DNA of 57,838 bases from Christensenella sp. UBA7703 (GTDB lineage Bacteria > Bacillota > Clostridia > Christensenellales > CAG-138). Positions 35,101 through 42,426 of this stretch are shown here, one piece after another. How positions within the stretch are numbered: the first letter of the stretch is position 1; every line of letters starts with the position of its first letter. The stretch is from contig DLGD01000017.1 in assembly GCA_002482505.1 (NCBI GenBank), forward strand, positions 11,522 through 69,359, given 5' to 3'. Under the pieces are notes generated by a model. It was not told the DNA's origin. It saw nothing but the letters and a program-made list of their open reading frames with translations, and did no database searches. The position numbers and the translations under genes are program-made.

Positions 35101-36851
35101 ATGCGCACCCTTGCCTCGCCGGAGGCGGCGGCCCCGCCAAGAATCGGCAGCATGCGCTCCACTTCGGCGCGCTGCATGACCTCCTGCGGAATATGTGTGA
35201 GGGTGTCCATCAGCGCCAGCAGGTCTTCCCCGCCGCTGAAGAACATCCGCCGGTAGATCTTGTCCCAGTAGCCGCGCCGCTCCTCCGGCATACAGCGGGC
35301 AAAAAGGCTCCCGGCAATGGTCTTGAGCGAGTTGCTGATTCTGGTTGCGTGCTTTTGCGAAATCTTATAGTCGGGGTGCAGGCACAGTTCGATATAATCA
35401 TCCCAGAGTGCGATGCTCTCGCTCAGCACCGCGTGCAGTGCGGGCGCGATGGCGAGCGAACCAGCCCCGCGCGGAAGCTCTTTGCGGTAGCGCGGGCCGG
35501 AGTTTGCGAGGATTGCGCCCATGATTCGCCCTGCGTGGCGGCGCACGTCGCCGTCGTGATGCATTAAGAGTTCATACAAAAAACGCAAGGTCAGCAGTTT
35601 ATGTGTGCGGGTCATATAGGTGCTGTATTCTTCAAACAGCAGCAGATAGGTGCGGATGCGGCTGAGATTTTTCTCGTCCCGCGCCTGCTCTAAAAGCGCC
35701 TCAAACGTGTCGCTCACCGAGATGGTATGCATCAGGTGGATGTTGTTGCCAAACGCGTGGTTGCACAGCGCGCGGATGACCTCACCTTGCGAGAGCAGCG
35801 CCGCGTCCTTCTTCTCCGCGGGCAAAAGCACCTCCGTACTCGGGTTCGGGTTCACGCCGTAGTTAACCAAAAACCGTTCAAAGTCGTCGAGCTTTTTATA
35901 GACCGTTTCATAGCGCAGGCGCTTCTCCGGCGTCATATCCGCGAGTTTAACGAAGATGCGGTCGCGTGACTCGGTCAGGGGGCTGATGATGGTCTGCTCT
36001 TTTCCGTCCGCCCCGCGCTCCGCGCGCACGCGAAAATCGGCATAGATCAGGATCAGCGACTCGATCGGCAGATTTTCAAACTCCAAATCCCAGGTGGAGT
36101 GGTTCGCCGCGATATGCGCGATATCCGGCATGTTTCGCTCCTCGAGCCATTTCCAGGTGTAATAATAGTGCAGATACGGAATCCGCGGCATATCCTCGCC
36201 TCGGCAGCCGAATTTGCCGATGTCGTGCGAAAGCGCGGCGCAGGCAACCAGCGCGGTGTCCACGGGCAAGCCCGCAAGCTTTGCCTGCCGGGCTGTGTGG
36301 CTTGCCACATGCCGCACGCCGAATGTATGCCCGGCCGGGTCAAACGGCATGATCTCCTTGCCGATGCGAAGGAGTTCTCGATAGTAGCTTTTCCTCATCG
36401 TCTCGGCAAAGAGCACGCATTGCTCCCGAACAGGGCTTGCGTCCAGTTCTTCCTGCGAAACGGGCAGATAGTCCAGCAGAGGGTCGAAGGATTGCTCGCG
36501 CTCCGCGTCCATCAGGCGGGAAAGTACGGTTAAATAGAGTTTCAACGCGCCTTTTTGTGCTTTATTGGAGCGCGGCGCACCGGAATACGGATAGAGCCCG
36601 GCGGAGAGCGCCTCATAGGCATGCGCAAGCAGCCCTTCCTCCGGCAGCTCGCCCACATGGCGAATCAACGGCTCGCACAGCGCGGCGACGGCGGCACAGG
36701 AAACGCGCCTGCCAAGCATGGCGCAATAGTCCACATCAAACCGGGTTTTCGCCGTCCATGCGCGCAACTGTTTGTTGGTCACACCCGTGTTCTTCGCCAG
36801 CTCCGCGTAGAGTGTGTCCAACGCGCCGTTGCCCACAGTTCGTTCGTCCAT
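32190..36851 (-). CDS. Giant fusion: HD domain, helical repeats, NadD-like nucleotidyltransferase, acetyltransferase-like and phosphoribosyltransferase-like regions
   Basis: The product has 1553 residues. From the N-terminus: unassigned helical part (1-150); HD phosphohydrolase domain (about 155-320) with His175, His181, LSHDIGK (His209-Asp210) and NHSTWD (His251); long alpha-helical region like HEAT/ARM repeats (about 385-880); a nucleotidyltransferase domain with FFPGTFDPFSAGH (897-909), VAGSDVILGA and SSTQIREY (1051-1058), close to NadD; a stretch resembling GNAT (about 1095-1225); and a phosphoribosyltransferase-type PRPP loop VLLVDDLLHNG (1364-1374). NadD and the HD protein YqeK are often neighbours, which makes the fusion sensible. 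GGAGG lies nine bases before the ATG at 36851. It heads a three-gene operon. No membrane segment is visible. Function unknown; nucleotide or NAD-related metabolism is inferred. Confidence 0.82.
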   Translation of the reverse strand: MDERTVGNGALDTLYAELAKNTGVTNKQLRAWTAKTRFDVDYCAMLGRRVSCAAVAALCEPLIRHVGELPEEGLLAHAYEALSAGLYPYSGAPRSNKAQKGALKLYLTVLSRLMDAEREQSFDPLLDYLPVSQEELDASPVREQCVLFAETMRKSYYRELLRIGKEIMPFDPAGHTFGVRHVASHTARQAKLAGLPVDTALVACAALSHDIGKFGCRGEDMPRIPYLHYYYTWKWLEERNMPDIAHIAANHSTWDLEFENLPIESLILIYADFRVRAERGADGKEQTIISPLTESRDRIFVKLADMTPEKRLRYETVYKKLDDFERFLVNYGVNPNPSTEVLLPAEKKDAALLSQGEVIRALCNHAFGNNIHLMHTISVSDTFEALLEQARDEKNLSRIRTYLLLFEEYSTYMTRTHKLLTLRFLYELLMHHDGDVRRHAGRIMGAILANSGPRYRKELPRGAGSLAIAPALHAVLSESIALWDDYIELCLHPDYKISQKHATRISNSLKTIAGSLFARCMPEERRGYWDKIYRRMFFSGGEDLLALMDTLTHIPQEVMQRAEVERMLPILGGAAASGEARVRIRALRALGAVADGDPKLLLHACESIKLQPDAEFASVWLFNRLRNRAGLEPVAEPALPVGEIYLSNLKSSITWTMKLVHIDHLCEYVHVHSEEAFHIAMHLSNLLSVSEHLPVRERAGEALVEVSGVLSVDQRNEIMVDLLRELETGQNEISGYIPPYLGRLICSVPEKEMDEGIDYLEGLLRATNTRAARAALSTLCAVLSGYVSENSARADAIYERVFGLLLTGVAHFDDSIRLTALEVICRMYFGNEGCPLDARRACLVRFGKKLLTLLGERRDGMLAFFNEAAMLNHLYRFITQCETGGGFSFEPLKPVAFFPGTFDPFSAGHKRIVEEIRAHGFEVYLAVDEFSWSKRTLAKLMRRQIVSMSAANLPDVYLFPDDIPVNLAVPEDLKNLSQLFCDRELYLVAGSDVILGASAYRQSGPGTAATYHHILFTRVEQAKPDDNRRAEDILRGRVISLSLPAYYESASSTQIREYIDKDMDIGMMVDPVVQDFIYARGLYLRMPQYKQEISELPVRRCEVRETGEEYAAIYRDNVGTVSARIRSRSVSVTDLYDVLGDLRGATETVRKLASGRILWIEETSGTGEPLRALLCDLLARSLIREHTFALYRCAQESEREVASQLGFLPVPGQDALLYADMRAPLVLLEDTLQCIKEPFASDEAVRAAVESTRPALRKSICSMFPGTLLLCFDMDAINDGLIEKVRALNGVSNVPPTQKTLGRAMCVPYGKILAETIVPNTVTKALHADKVFHANESGFDIEESPGYSQLSNQVKTIKSFRRPVLLVDDLLHNGYRWEKLDPLFRDQGVEVERILVGILSGRGLDLMREQKRNVDCEYFIPNMRYWFTESLLYPFIGGDSVSGGIVERDYPPSINLILPYQYPKYLHGAPPPAVRHYSRVALNNTLTILSVLEDRYLKLQGTGLTLRRLGEALVRPRLPDKGAHMQYDLNVVASAFLKDDIRQMRRISNAEDI

Positions 36852-37092
36852 AGCCAAAATCCTCCATCCGGTGAAACAAGCTTTTTGATTCTTGTGTCTC
36901 ACAGGGTTCCTGATTGTATCGTCAATGAAAAATAGAAAAGAAAACCATCTTGAATTTTTTTTGATACCTCCATTTTAATCAGATTTCATTCGCGTGTCGA
37001 GCATAAAGCGAGAATAATGCGCCGATCCCCGCCCGCCAACGCCACCAAAGCGCATTGTCACAGCGTGTTTGCATTCAGCGTGGCTTACCCAC

Positions 37093-37137
37093 TTGACAAA
37101 TACACGAATCGGTGCAAACATATGAGAGTAATTCTCA
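37093..37137 (+). promoter_or_regulatory. Promoter and candidate Fur/Zur operator of the zinc-type operon
   Basis: TTGACA at 37093-37098 is a good -35 box; the -10 (AACATA region near 37117-37122) is weak. Directly after it lies the perfect inverted repeat TGAGAGTAATTCTCA (37123-37137), placed to block transcription. The Fur-family gene starts 70 bases later, so autoregulation is likely. The rest of 36852-37092 is AT-rich and shows no gene. Confidence 0.55.
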
Positions 37138-37207
37138 AATTTGATCCTCGTGCATCACAGGGATTTGATGGGAACCAACCGGATCAACTGTTCAGGAGGC
37201 AATCGCT

Positions 37208-37627
37208 TTGGCGGAATACGAAACAAAACAGCGGCGGATTCTGCTGGACTATCTCAACGCGCATCCCGACCGTGGCTTTTCCGTAGAAGAGCTTTACGAT
37301 GGGCTTTCTGCCGAACACGCTTCGGACATCGTGCCCGGCAAGAGCACGATCTACCGCCTGATTGCGCGGCTGGTGTCCGACGGCCTCGTCAAGCGTTTTG
37401 CCGCGGGTCAGGGCAGGCAGTTTGCCTATCAAATCGTTGCGTGCGATGCGTGCGACGCGCACCTGCACCTGAAATGCACCACGTGCGGCAGCCTCTACCA
37501 CATGGATCATGCCGTAAGCGAGCAGATCATGCGAGAGGTGCTCAGTCGAAGTGATTTTTCATTGGATGAAAAAGAGACCGTGCTGTTTGGCGTGTGTAAG
37601 GGCTGCAAGCTCCGGCAAAAGAAATGA
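37208..37627 (+). CDS. Fur family transcriptional regulator, probably Zur
   Basis: The 139-residue protein has the Fur winged helix (TKQRRILLDYLNAHP, STIYRLIARLVSDGLVKRF) and a C-terminal dimerisation domain with two Cys pairs (LKCTTCGSLYHMDH and GVCKGC), the structural zinc site. The start is TTG at 37208 with AGGAGG eight bases upstream. The downstream genes code for a zinc-type ABC importer, which makes a zinc-responsive repressor likely; manganese or iron is not excluded. The next gene overlaps by four bases. Confidence 0.88.
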   Translation: MAEYETKQRRILLDYLNAHPDRGFSVEELYDGLSAEHASDIVPGKSTIYRLIARLVSDGLVKRFAAGQGRQFAYQIVACDACDAHLHLKCTTCGSLYHMDHAVSEQIMREVLSRSDFSLDEKETVLFGVCKGCKLRQKK

Positions 37628-37947
37628 GGGTGCGATTGAATCTTTCTTTTCCAAAGACGCACCGCGCGCTTGCGCGCTGGATTGTCCTCGTGTTCGTCCT
37701 CTCTCTTCTGCTTGGCGCGGCATTTGTGCTTGCCGAACTACACCATGACTGTACGGGAGAGAATTGCCAAATCTGCGCGGCGGTAGCACACACCGTTTCG
37801 TTTCTCAAGGCGGAGACGGTATCCCTCGCGCTGCCGATCATGCACGCTGCTTGGCTTTCTGCCGCGCTTCTTGCGGGAGCCGTTCCCAAGCAGGCGCTTA
37901 CGGAAACCCCGTCTCTCGTAACCCTCAAGGTGAAGCTGTCCGATTGA
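37624..37947 (+). CDS. Small membrane protein with His/Cys metal-binding motif
   Basis: This 107-residue protein has a basic N-terminus, a transmembrane helix (about 18-37), the motif HHDCTGENCQIC (40-51) right after it on the presumed outer face, and a second hydrophobic segment (about 66-88). The motif could bind zinc or another metal. The ATG overlaps the stop of the Fur-family gene (ATGA) and znuA follows after 63 bases. I know no established function. Context suggests metal sensing or delivery to the substrate-binding lipoprotein. Confidence 0.75.
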   Translation: MRVRLNLSFPKTHRALARWIVLVFVLSLLLGAAFVLAELHHDCTGENCQICAAVAHTVSFLKAETVSLALPIMHAAWLSAALLAGAVPKQALTETPSLVTLKVKLSD

Positions 37948-38010
37948 GTTTGGGCAAATCCCGTTTCCCAATTACCCAAACTTTGAACCATTTGGAGGTT
38001 ATCCTTTTCT

Positions 38011-38976
38011 ATGAAACGTAAAAAAATCGCAGCGTTCGCGCTGATTCTCGTTCTTGTTCTGTCCGTTCTCTCCGCCTGCGCTCCGCAAGAAGCCGCGACG
38101 ACGAAGGACGGCATCTCCATTGTCTCAACCGTCTTCCCTTCCTATGATTTCGCCCGGCAGATCACGGCGGGAACCAACGCAAACATCACGCTTCTGCTGC
38201 AGCCCGGCGAAGAGGTGCATTCCTTTGACCCGACCAGTCAGGACATCATCCGCATCCAGAGCGCCGATCTCTTCCTCTATGTTGGCGGAGAGAACGACAC
38301 CTGGGTGGAGGGGGTTCTCGGCGGACTTGACAAAGGCGTAAAAACTTTCCGCATGATGGATTACGTCACGCTCTACGACGAAGAGCTCGTCGAGGGCATG
38401 CAGCCGGAGGAAGAGGAACCCGCATCGAATGCCGCAGGTGAAACGCATGAATGGGACGAGCATGTCTGGACCGCGCCGGTGAACGCAATTGCCATCGTCA
38501 AGGCGATGACGGCGGAGTTGATCGCAATCGATCCAGACAACGCCGCAGTGTATCAGGCCAACTCGGACGCTTATGTCAAGCAGTTGGAGGCGCTGGATCA
38601 GTCCTTTAGGGATGTGGTGAACACCGCTTCCCGCAAGACGGTCGTCTTTGCGGATCGCTTTCCCGCGCGTTATTTTGTCGAGGAATTCGGGCTGAAGTAC
38701 TATGCGGCGTTCCCCGGCTGTTCGGCGGAGACCGAGCCTTCCGCCGCGACGGTTGCCTCGCTGATCGATCACGTCAAGGCGGAGAAAGTCCCCGTCGTGT
38801 TCTATATCGAGATGTCCAATCAGCAGATGGCAAACACGGTTGCGGAAGCAACGGGCGCCAAGCCCATGCTCTTTCACACCTGTCACAACGTAACCAAGGC
38901 TGAGTTTGAGAGCGGAGCTACCTATCTTTCGCTGATGCAAAACAACGTCCTCGCGCTTCAAGCAGCGCTGAACTAA
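38011..38976 (+). CDS. znuA: Zinc-type ABC transporter substrate-binding lipoprotein
   Basis: The 321-residue protein has a lipoprotein signal (basic MKRKK, hydrophobic core, lipobox with Cys23 in VLSACAP), VSTVFPSYDFARQITAG, the first metal His in EEVHSFDPTSQD, an acidic and His-bearing loop (GETHEWDEHVWTAP) before the second ligand region, and CHNVTKAEF near the end. This is the cluster 9 (ZnuA/AdcA/TroA) fold. The second His is in the EHVW segment. GGAGG is eleven bases before the ATG. Zinc is the likely ligand, given the Fur-family gene and the acidic/His loop. Confidence 0.9.
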   Translation: MKRKKIAAFALILVLVLSVLSACAPQEAATTKDGISIVSTVFPSYDFARQITAGTNANITLLLQPGEEVHSFDPTSQDIIRIQSADLFLYVGGENDTWVEGVLGGLDKGVKTFRMMDYVTLYDEELVEGMQPEEEEPASNAAGETHEWDEHVWTAPVNAIAIVKAMTAELIAIDPDNAAVYQANSDAYVKQLEALDQSFRDVVNTASRKTVVFADRFPARYFVEEFGLKYYAAFPGCSAETEPSAATVASLIDHVKAEKVPVVFYIEMSNQQMANTVAEATGAKPMLFHTCHNVTKAEFESGATYLSLMQNNVLALQAALN

Positions 38977-39054
38977 ACAAACACACTTCTTGGCCTCCAT
39001 GCGCCGATCAAGCGCGTAGAGGCGAAGTCACCCAAGGGGAGGTAAAATCGTCCG

Positions 39055-39762
39055 ATGTCATTGATTCAGGTAACAAACGCCGCGTTTCGCTACGACGGCA
39101 AAGAGGTTGTCAGCGGGCTGAATTTCAGCGTGAATGACTGCGACTATCTCTGCATCGTCGGCGAAAACGGCTCCGGCAAGAGCACACTCGTCAAGGGCTT
39201 GCTCGGGCTGAAAACGCCGCACAGCGGTACCATTACGCTTGGCGAAGGGTTGACCGCGCGCCAGATTGGCTATCTGCCCCAGCAGAAGGAGAGCCAGCGC
39301 GACTTCCCCGCCAGCGTGCAGGAGGTCGTGCTCTCCGGCACGCTCAACTCCCTCGGGTTCCTCCCGTTTTACACCCGCGCGCAGAAAAAAAACGCGCTGT
39401 TGCAGATTGAACGCGTGGGGCTTTTGCCGCAAAAGAACGCGGCGTACAGTGAGCTCTCCGGCGGGCAGCAGCAGCGCGTGCTCCTTGCCCGCGCGCTTGC
39501 GGCGACGCAGAAACTGCTGATTCTCGATGAACCCATCGCTAGCCTCGATCCCGTGGCGGCGGCGGAGATGTATCGCCTGATTGAGGAGATTAACCGCAAC
39601 CACGGCGTGACCGTCATCATGGTTTCCCACGATCCGCACGCGGCGGCGCACGAGGCAACGAGTGTGCTGCATCTGGACAACCGGCAGCTTTTTTATGGTT
39701 CCTCGGCGGACTATCGCAAGAGCGAGATCGGAAAACGGTTTTTAGGCGGTGAAAGCAGATGA
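39055..39762 (+). CDS. znuC: Zinc-type ABC transporter ATP-binding protein
   Basis: This 235-residue ATPase has Walker A GENGSGKST, the signature LSGGQQQRVLLARAL, Walker B LLILDEPIASLD and the switch His in VSHD. It matches the metal-type (ZnuC/MntB) subfamily, with GYLPQQKE at the Q-loop. GGGGAGG lies twelve bases before the ATG. It powers import through the permease encoded next, which overlaps it by four bases. Confidence 0.93.
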   Translation: MSLIQVTNAAFRYDGKEVVSGLNFSVNDCDYLCIVGENGSGKSTLVKGLLGLKTPHSGTITLGEGLTARQIGYLPQQKESQRDFPASVQEVVLSGTLNSLGFLPFYTRAQKKNALLQIERVGLLPQKNAAYSELSGGQQQRVLLARALAATQKLLILDEPIASLDPVAAAEMYRLIEEINRNHGVTVIMVSHDPHAAAHEATSVLHLDNRQLFYGSSADYRKSEIGKRFLGGESR

Positions 39763-40589
39763 TCGATGTGATTCGCGAAATGCTATCCTATCCGTTTCTG
39801 GTGCGCGCGCTCACGGTCGGGCTGCTTGTTGCGCTCTGCGCGTCATTATTGGGCGTCAGCCTCGTACTCAAGCGCTTTTCGATGATTGGCGACGGGCTCT
39901 CGCATGTTGGCTTCGGCGCGCTTGCAATCGCATCCGTTGCGGGCATTGCGCCGCTATATCTCGCGATTCCGGTCTGCATCGCGGCATCGTTTCTGCTGCT
40001 GCGCATGAGCGAGAGCACGCGGATCAAGGGTGACGCGGCCATCGCGATGCTCTCCGCCGGCGCGCTCGCCATCGGCGTGATGGTCGTCTCCATGACCACA
40101 GGCATGAATACCGACGTGTATAACTATATGTTCGGCAGCATCCTCTCCCTCTCCGCCGCGGACGCGACGCTCTCCATCGTACTCAGCGGCGTGGTGCTCG
40201 TGCTGTTTGTGCTGTTCTACCCGCGCCTCTTTGCGGTTACGTTTGACGAGTCCTTTTCCCGCGCAACGGGTATTCCCACGCGCGCCTACAACGCGGCGCT
40301 GGCAACGCTCGCCTCTGTAACGGTCGTGCTCGGCATGCGGATGATGGGCGCGCTGCTCATCTCCAGCCTGATCATCTTCCCCGTGCTGACGGCGATGCGC
40401 ATCGGCAAACGATATCTGAGCGTGACGCTTCTCTCCGCAGGGGTTGCAATTGCGGGCTTCCTCATCGGCATGCTGGTGAGTTATGTCTACGAAGCGCCGA
40501 GCGGAGCCAGCATTGTCTGCGTCAATATCGTGCTGTTCGTGTTGTTTGCCATTGCGGGCGCAATCAAAAACGCGGTCACGAAAAAGTAA
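39759..40589 (+). CDS. znuB: Zinc-type ABC transporter permease
   Basis: The 276-residue protein has seven to eight transmembrane helices and the ABC-3 family marks: LVLKRFSMIGDGLSHVGFGALA near the N-terminus, the SIMTG-like middle segment DVYNYMFGSIL, and RMMGALLISSLIIFPVLTAMRIGKR. It forms the channel with ZnuC. It is the last gene of the operon and is followed by a strong terminator. Confidence 0.93.
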   Translation: MIDVIREMLSYPFLVRALTVGLLVALCASLLGVSLVLKRFSMIGDGLSHVGFGALAIASVAGIAPLYLAIPVCIAASFLLLRMSESTRIKGDAAIAMLSAGALAIGVMVVSMTTGMNTDVYNYMFGSILSLSAADATLSIVLSGVVLVLFVLFYPRLFAVTFDESFSRATGIPTRAYNAALATLASVTVVLGMRMMGALLISSLIIFPVLTAMRIGKRYLSVTLLSAGVAIAGFLIGMLVSYVYEAPSGASIVCVNIVLFVLFAIAGAIKNAVTKK

Positions 40590-40605
40590 AATCTTGGGAG
40601 TACGC

Positions 40606-40643
40606 AAAAGCACGCGGGCTATTTTGTCCGCGTGCTTTTTTTG
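40606..40643. terminator. Terminator after the zinc-type operon
   Basis: AAAAGCACGCGG, ten-base loop, CCGCGTGCTTTTTTT. It also lies seven bases past the stop of the convergent membrane protein gene. Confidence 0.9.
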
Positions 40644-40649
40644 TTTGTG

Positions 40650-41132
40650 TTAGTTGTTCAAATTCTTTTGGTTTATATATGAAATCGGAATATGCCCCGC
40701 GCCGAAGATCGCGCTTGCCAGCATCAGCCAGACCACGCCGCCAAACGCCCCCAACAGGAAAAATCCTGCCGTGGGGAACACCGCGCCCGCAAGCGGTATG
40801 CCGAGAAACGAGTGGTAAAGATCGGCTTTGCCGCGTTCCCCGCGAAAATATCGCACCCACCAGAGGTCATAGCAGATCAAGAGCGCAACTGCCGCTGCAA
40901 GCAGCAAAAGCCGTGGCGACCACAAGATCCGGTCATAGTCGCGAAAGATGAGCGCGCAGACAACGATGCCGACCTGACCGATTCGCTCCAGCCAGGTCAG
41001 CAATACCGGCTCCGGATTCTGCTTTGGCGGCTCTTTTTGCGCGCGCATCCAGAGGATGTTTGGCGCAAAGAGCAAGAGCAGACAAAAGAGCCCGACAAGC
41101 GAAAACCCCGGTGTACCCCTGCTGTTTCCCGT
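40650..41132 (-). CDS. Small membrane protein with apparent ACG start codon
   Basis: The frame codes for about 160 residues with four hydrophobic segments; its start reads GFSLVGLFCLLLLFAPNILW, a normal first helix. No ATG, GTG or TTG precedes that helix. At 41132-41130 there is ACG, six bases after AAAGGA and fused to the previous stop as TAACG, where TAATG would be a classic coupled stop-start. I therefore place the start at this ACG and suspect an ATG to ACG change or sequencing error. A TTG at 41075 would cut the helix and has no ribosome site. The family is unknown to me; HIPISYINQKN lies at the C-terminus. Confidence 0.6.
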   Translation of the reverse strand, partial: TGNSRGTPGFSLVGLFCLLLLFAPNILWMRAQKEPPKQNPEPVLLTWLERIGQVGIVVCALIFRDYDRILWSPRLLLLAAAVALLICYDLWWVRYFRGERGKADLYHSFLGIPLAGAVFPTAGFFLLGAFGGVVWLMLASAIFGAGHIPISYINQKNLNN

Positions 41133-41575
41133 TACGCTTCCTTTTGTTTTCCGGGTGCCGTGCCGGTTGCGATGCTATGGATCGCAATCACCGTGCAGCC
41201 GCGTGCTTCGATCAATCGCCGCGTCTGCGCGTCGCTCTTGCGCGCGGCACCGCCGCCAGAGCAGAGAAAGACCTCAACCTCTTTTCCTGTGGGCAGCAGC
41301 GCAAGCATTGCGTTGAACGCGGGCGCGGGATATGCCGCCCAAACTGGGCAGCACAGGCAGATGCGATCATACGCGGAAAGGTCAAATTTCACCGGCGCAA
41401 TCTCAACCGTCTTGCGCATCATCGCCTGCAAGCCGCCGGGGATAAACGCGCCGAGCAGGCTCCGCTTCTTTGCCTCGCGCACGAAAAACCGGTCCGCGCC
41501 AAGCCCCGCCGAAATTCGCGCTGCCTCTTTCTCTGTCGAACCGCCGAAGGTATAGTAGACAACCGCTGATTTCAT
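41132..41575 (-). CDS. Flavodoxin family protein
   Basis: The 147-residue protein starts MKSAVVYYTFGGSTEKEAARI, which is the FMN phosphate loop of flavodoxins, and has YDRICLCCPVWAAYPAPAFNAML for the second FMN loop and VEVFLCSGGGAA for the fourth strand. It should be a small FMN electron carrier or NADPH:quinone reductase-like protein. It lies upstream of the membrane protein gene, ending on the TAA that overlaps the ACG start. The ribosome site is weak (GGGG). Partner enzymes are not indicated. Confidence 0.82.
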   Translation of the reverse strand: MKSAVVYYTFGGSTEKEAARISAGLGADRFFVREAKKRSLLGAFIPGGLQAMMRKTVEIAPVKFDLSAYDRICLCCPVWAAYPAPAFNAMLALLPTGKEVEVFLCSGGGAARKSDAQTRRLIEARGCTVIAIHSIATGTAPGKQKEA

Positions 41576-41705
41576 GCCAATTCAACCCCGTTTCTGTTTC
41601 ATCTCTTAGCAATCATTCTATCACGATTGAAAACCGAAAGCGAAAAAACAAAAAGAGCGGCAAAATCTGCCGCTCCTCGCGTAATCTGTTTGAGAAAGCC
41701 ACACC

Positions 41706-42290
41706 CTACAGCCGCTTTGCAACCAACCCGTGGCGGTTGCAGTAGGCATAGAGCAACCCCCGCGCGCGCACGGGAAAGCGCGCAGAAGCGTCCTGCTCCG
41801 GATAGAGTTTGACAATCTGGACGCGATCCGCGGTCACCAGCGCGAAAAACGAGATGAAGTGCGTCTTCTCCATCGGATGCTGCATGCTCACGAACAGGTC
41901 GCCTTCAATCGTTTCCGTCACGATCTTGTGCTCGTCCTCGTCCTGCTCCGCCTCCAGCGGCGGCAGCTGCACGCCGCAACAGCTAAACACGCCTTCACCC
42001 GCCGAGAAAATCACGTTTCCGCAGACCGGGCAAACATAAAACTTGCTGCGCAGCATGTTTCCGTGGCGGTTGGTGTTCTGCACACACTCGCCGGAGAGCA
42101 GCTCCGCAAGCGACACGCCAAGCGTCTTTGCCAGCGGCTCAATGAGGCTGATATCCGGCAAACCTCTGCCGGATTCCCATTTGGAGACGGCTTTATCGCT
42201 GACCATCAGCTTTTCCGCAAGCTGCCGCTGGGTATATTCTTTTTTCTCGCGCAGGAGTTTGATCGTGCTCCCGGTTACATAGTTGTTCAT
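41706..42290 (-). CDS. XRE helix-turn-helix fused to desulfoferrodoxin-like domain
   Basis: Residues 8-64 form an XRE-type HTH (LLREKKEYTQRQLAEKLMVSDKAVSKWESG). Residues 84-105 resemble desulforedoxin: Cys87, Cys90, Cys104, Cys105. Residues 118-194 resemble the superoxide reductase domain, with His121, His138 (in QHPM), His144, Cys184 and His187 (YCNRHG), nearly the spacing of the five ligands in desulfoferrodoxin. The protein probably senses or reduces superoxide while bound to DNA; both are inferences. GGAG is eight bases before the ATG. It is a single gene next to a membrane Fe-S/FMN protein gene on the same strand. Confidence 0.85.
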   Translation of the reverse strand: MNNYVTGSTIKLLREKKEYTQRQLAEKLMVSDKAVSKWESGRGLPDISLIEPLAKTLGVSLAELLSGECVQNTNRHGNMLRSKFYVCPVCGNVIFSAGEGVFSCCGVQLPPLEAEQDEDEHKIVTETIEGDLFVSMQHPMEKTHFISFFALVTADRVQIVKLYPEQDASARFPVRARGLLYAYCNRHGLVAKRL

Positions 42291-42426
42291 GTGGTTTTCT
42301 CCATTCGGCCCGGTTGCCGCCTGTTCCTGCCGGAACCGCTCTCAGGCTGAGCTAAGCATAGCACCCAAAGGATCAGCGGACAACCTACGAAACGTGGAGA
42401 TAGGGAATCTATCAAATTCTCAGATA

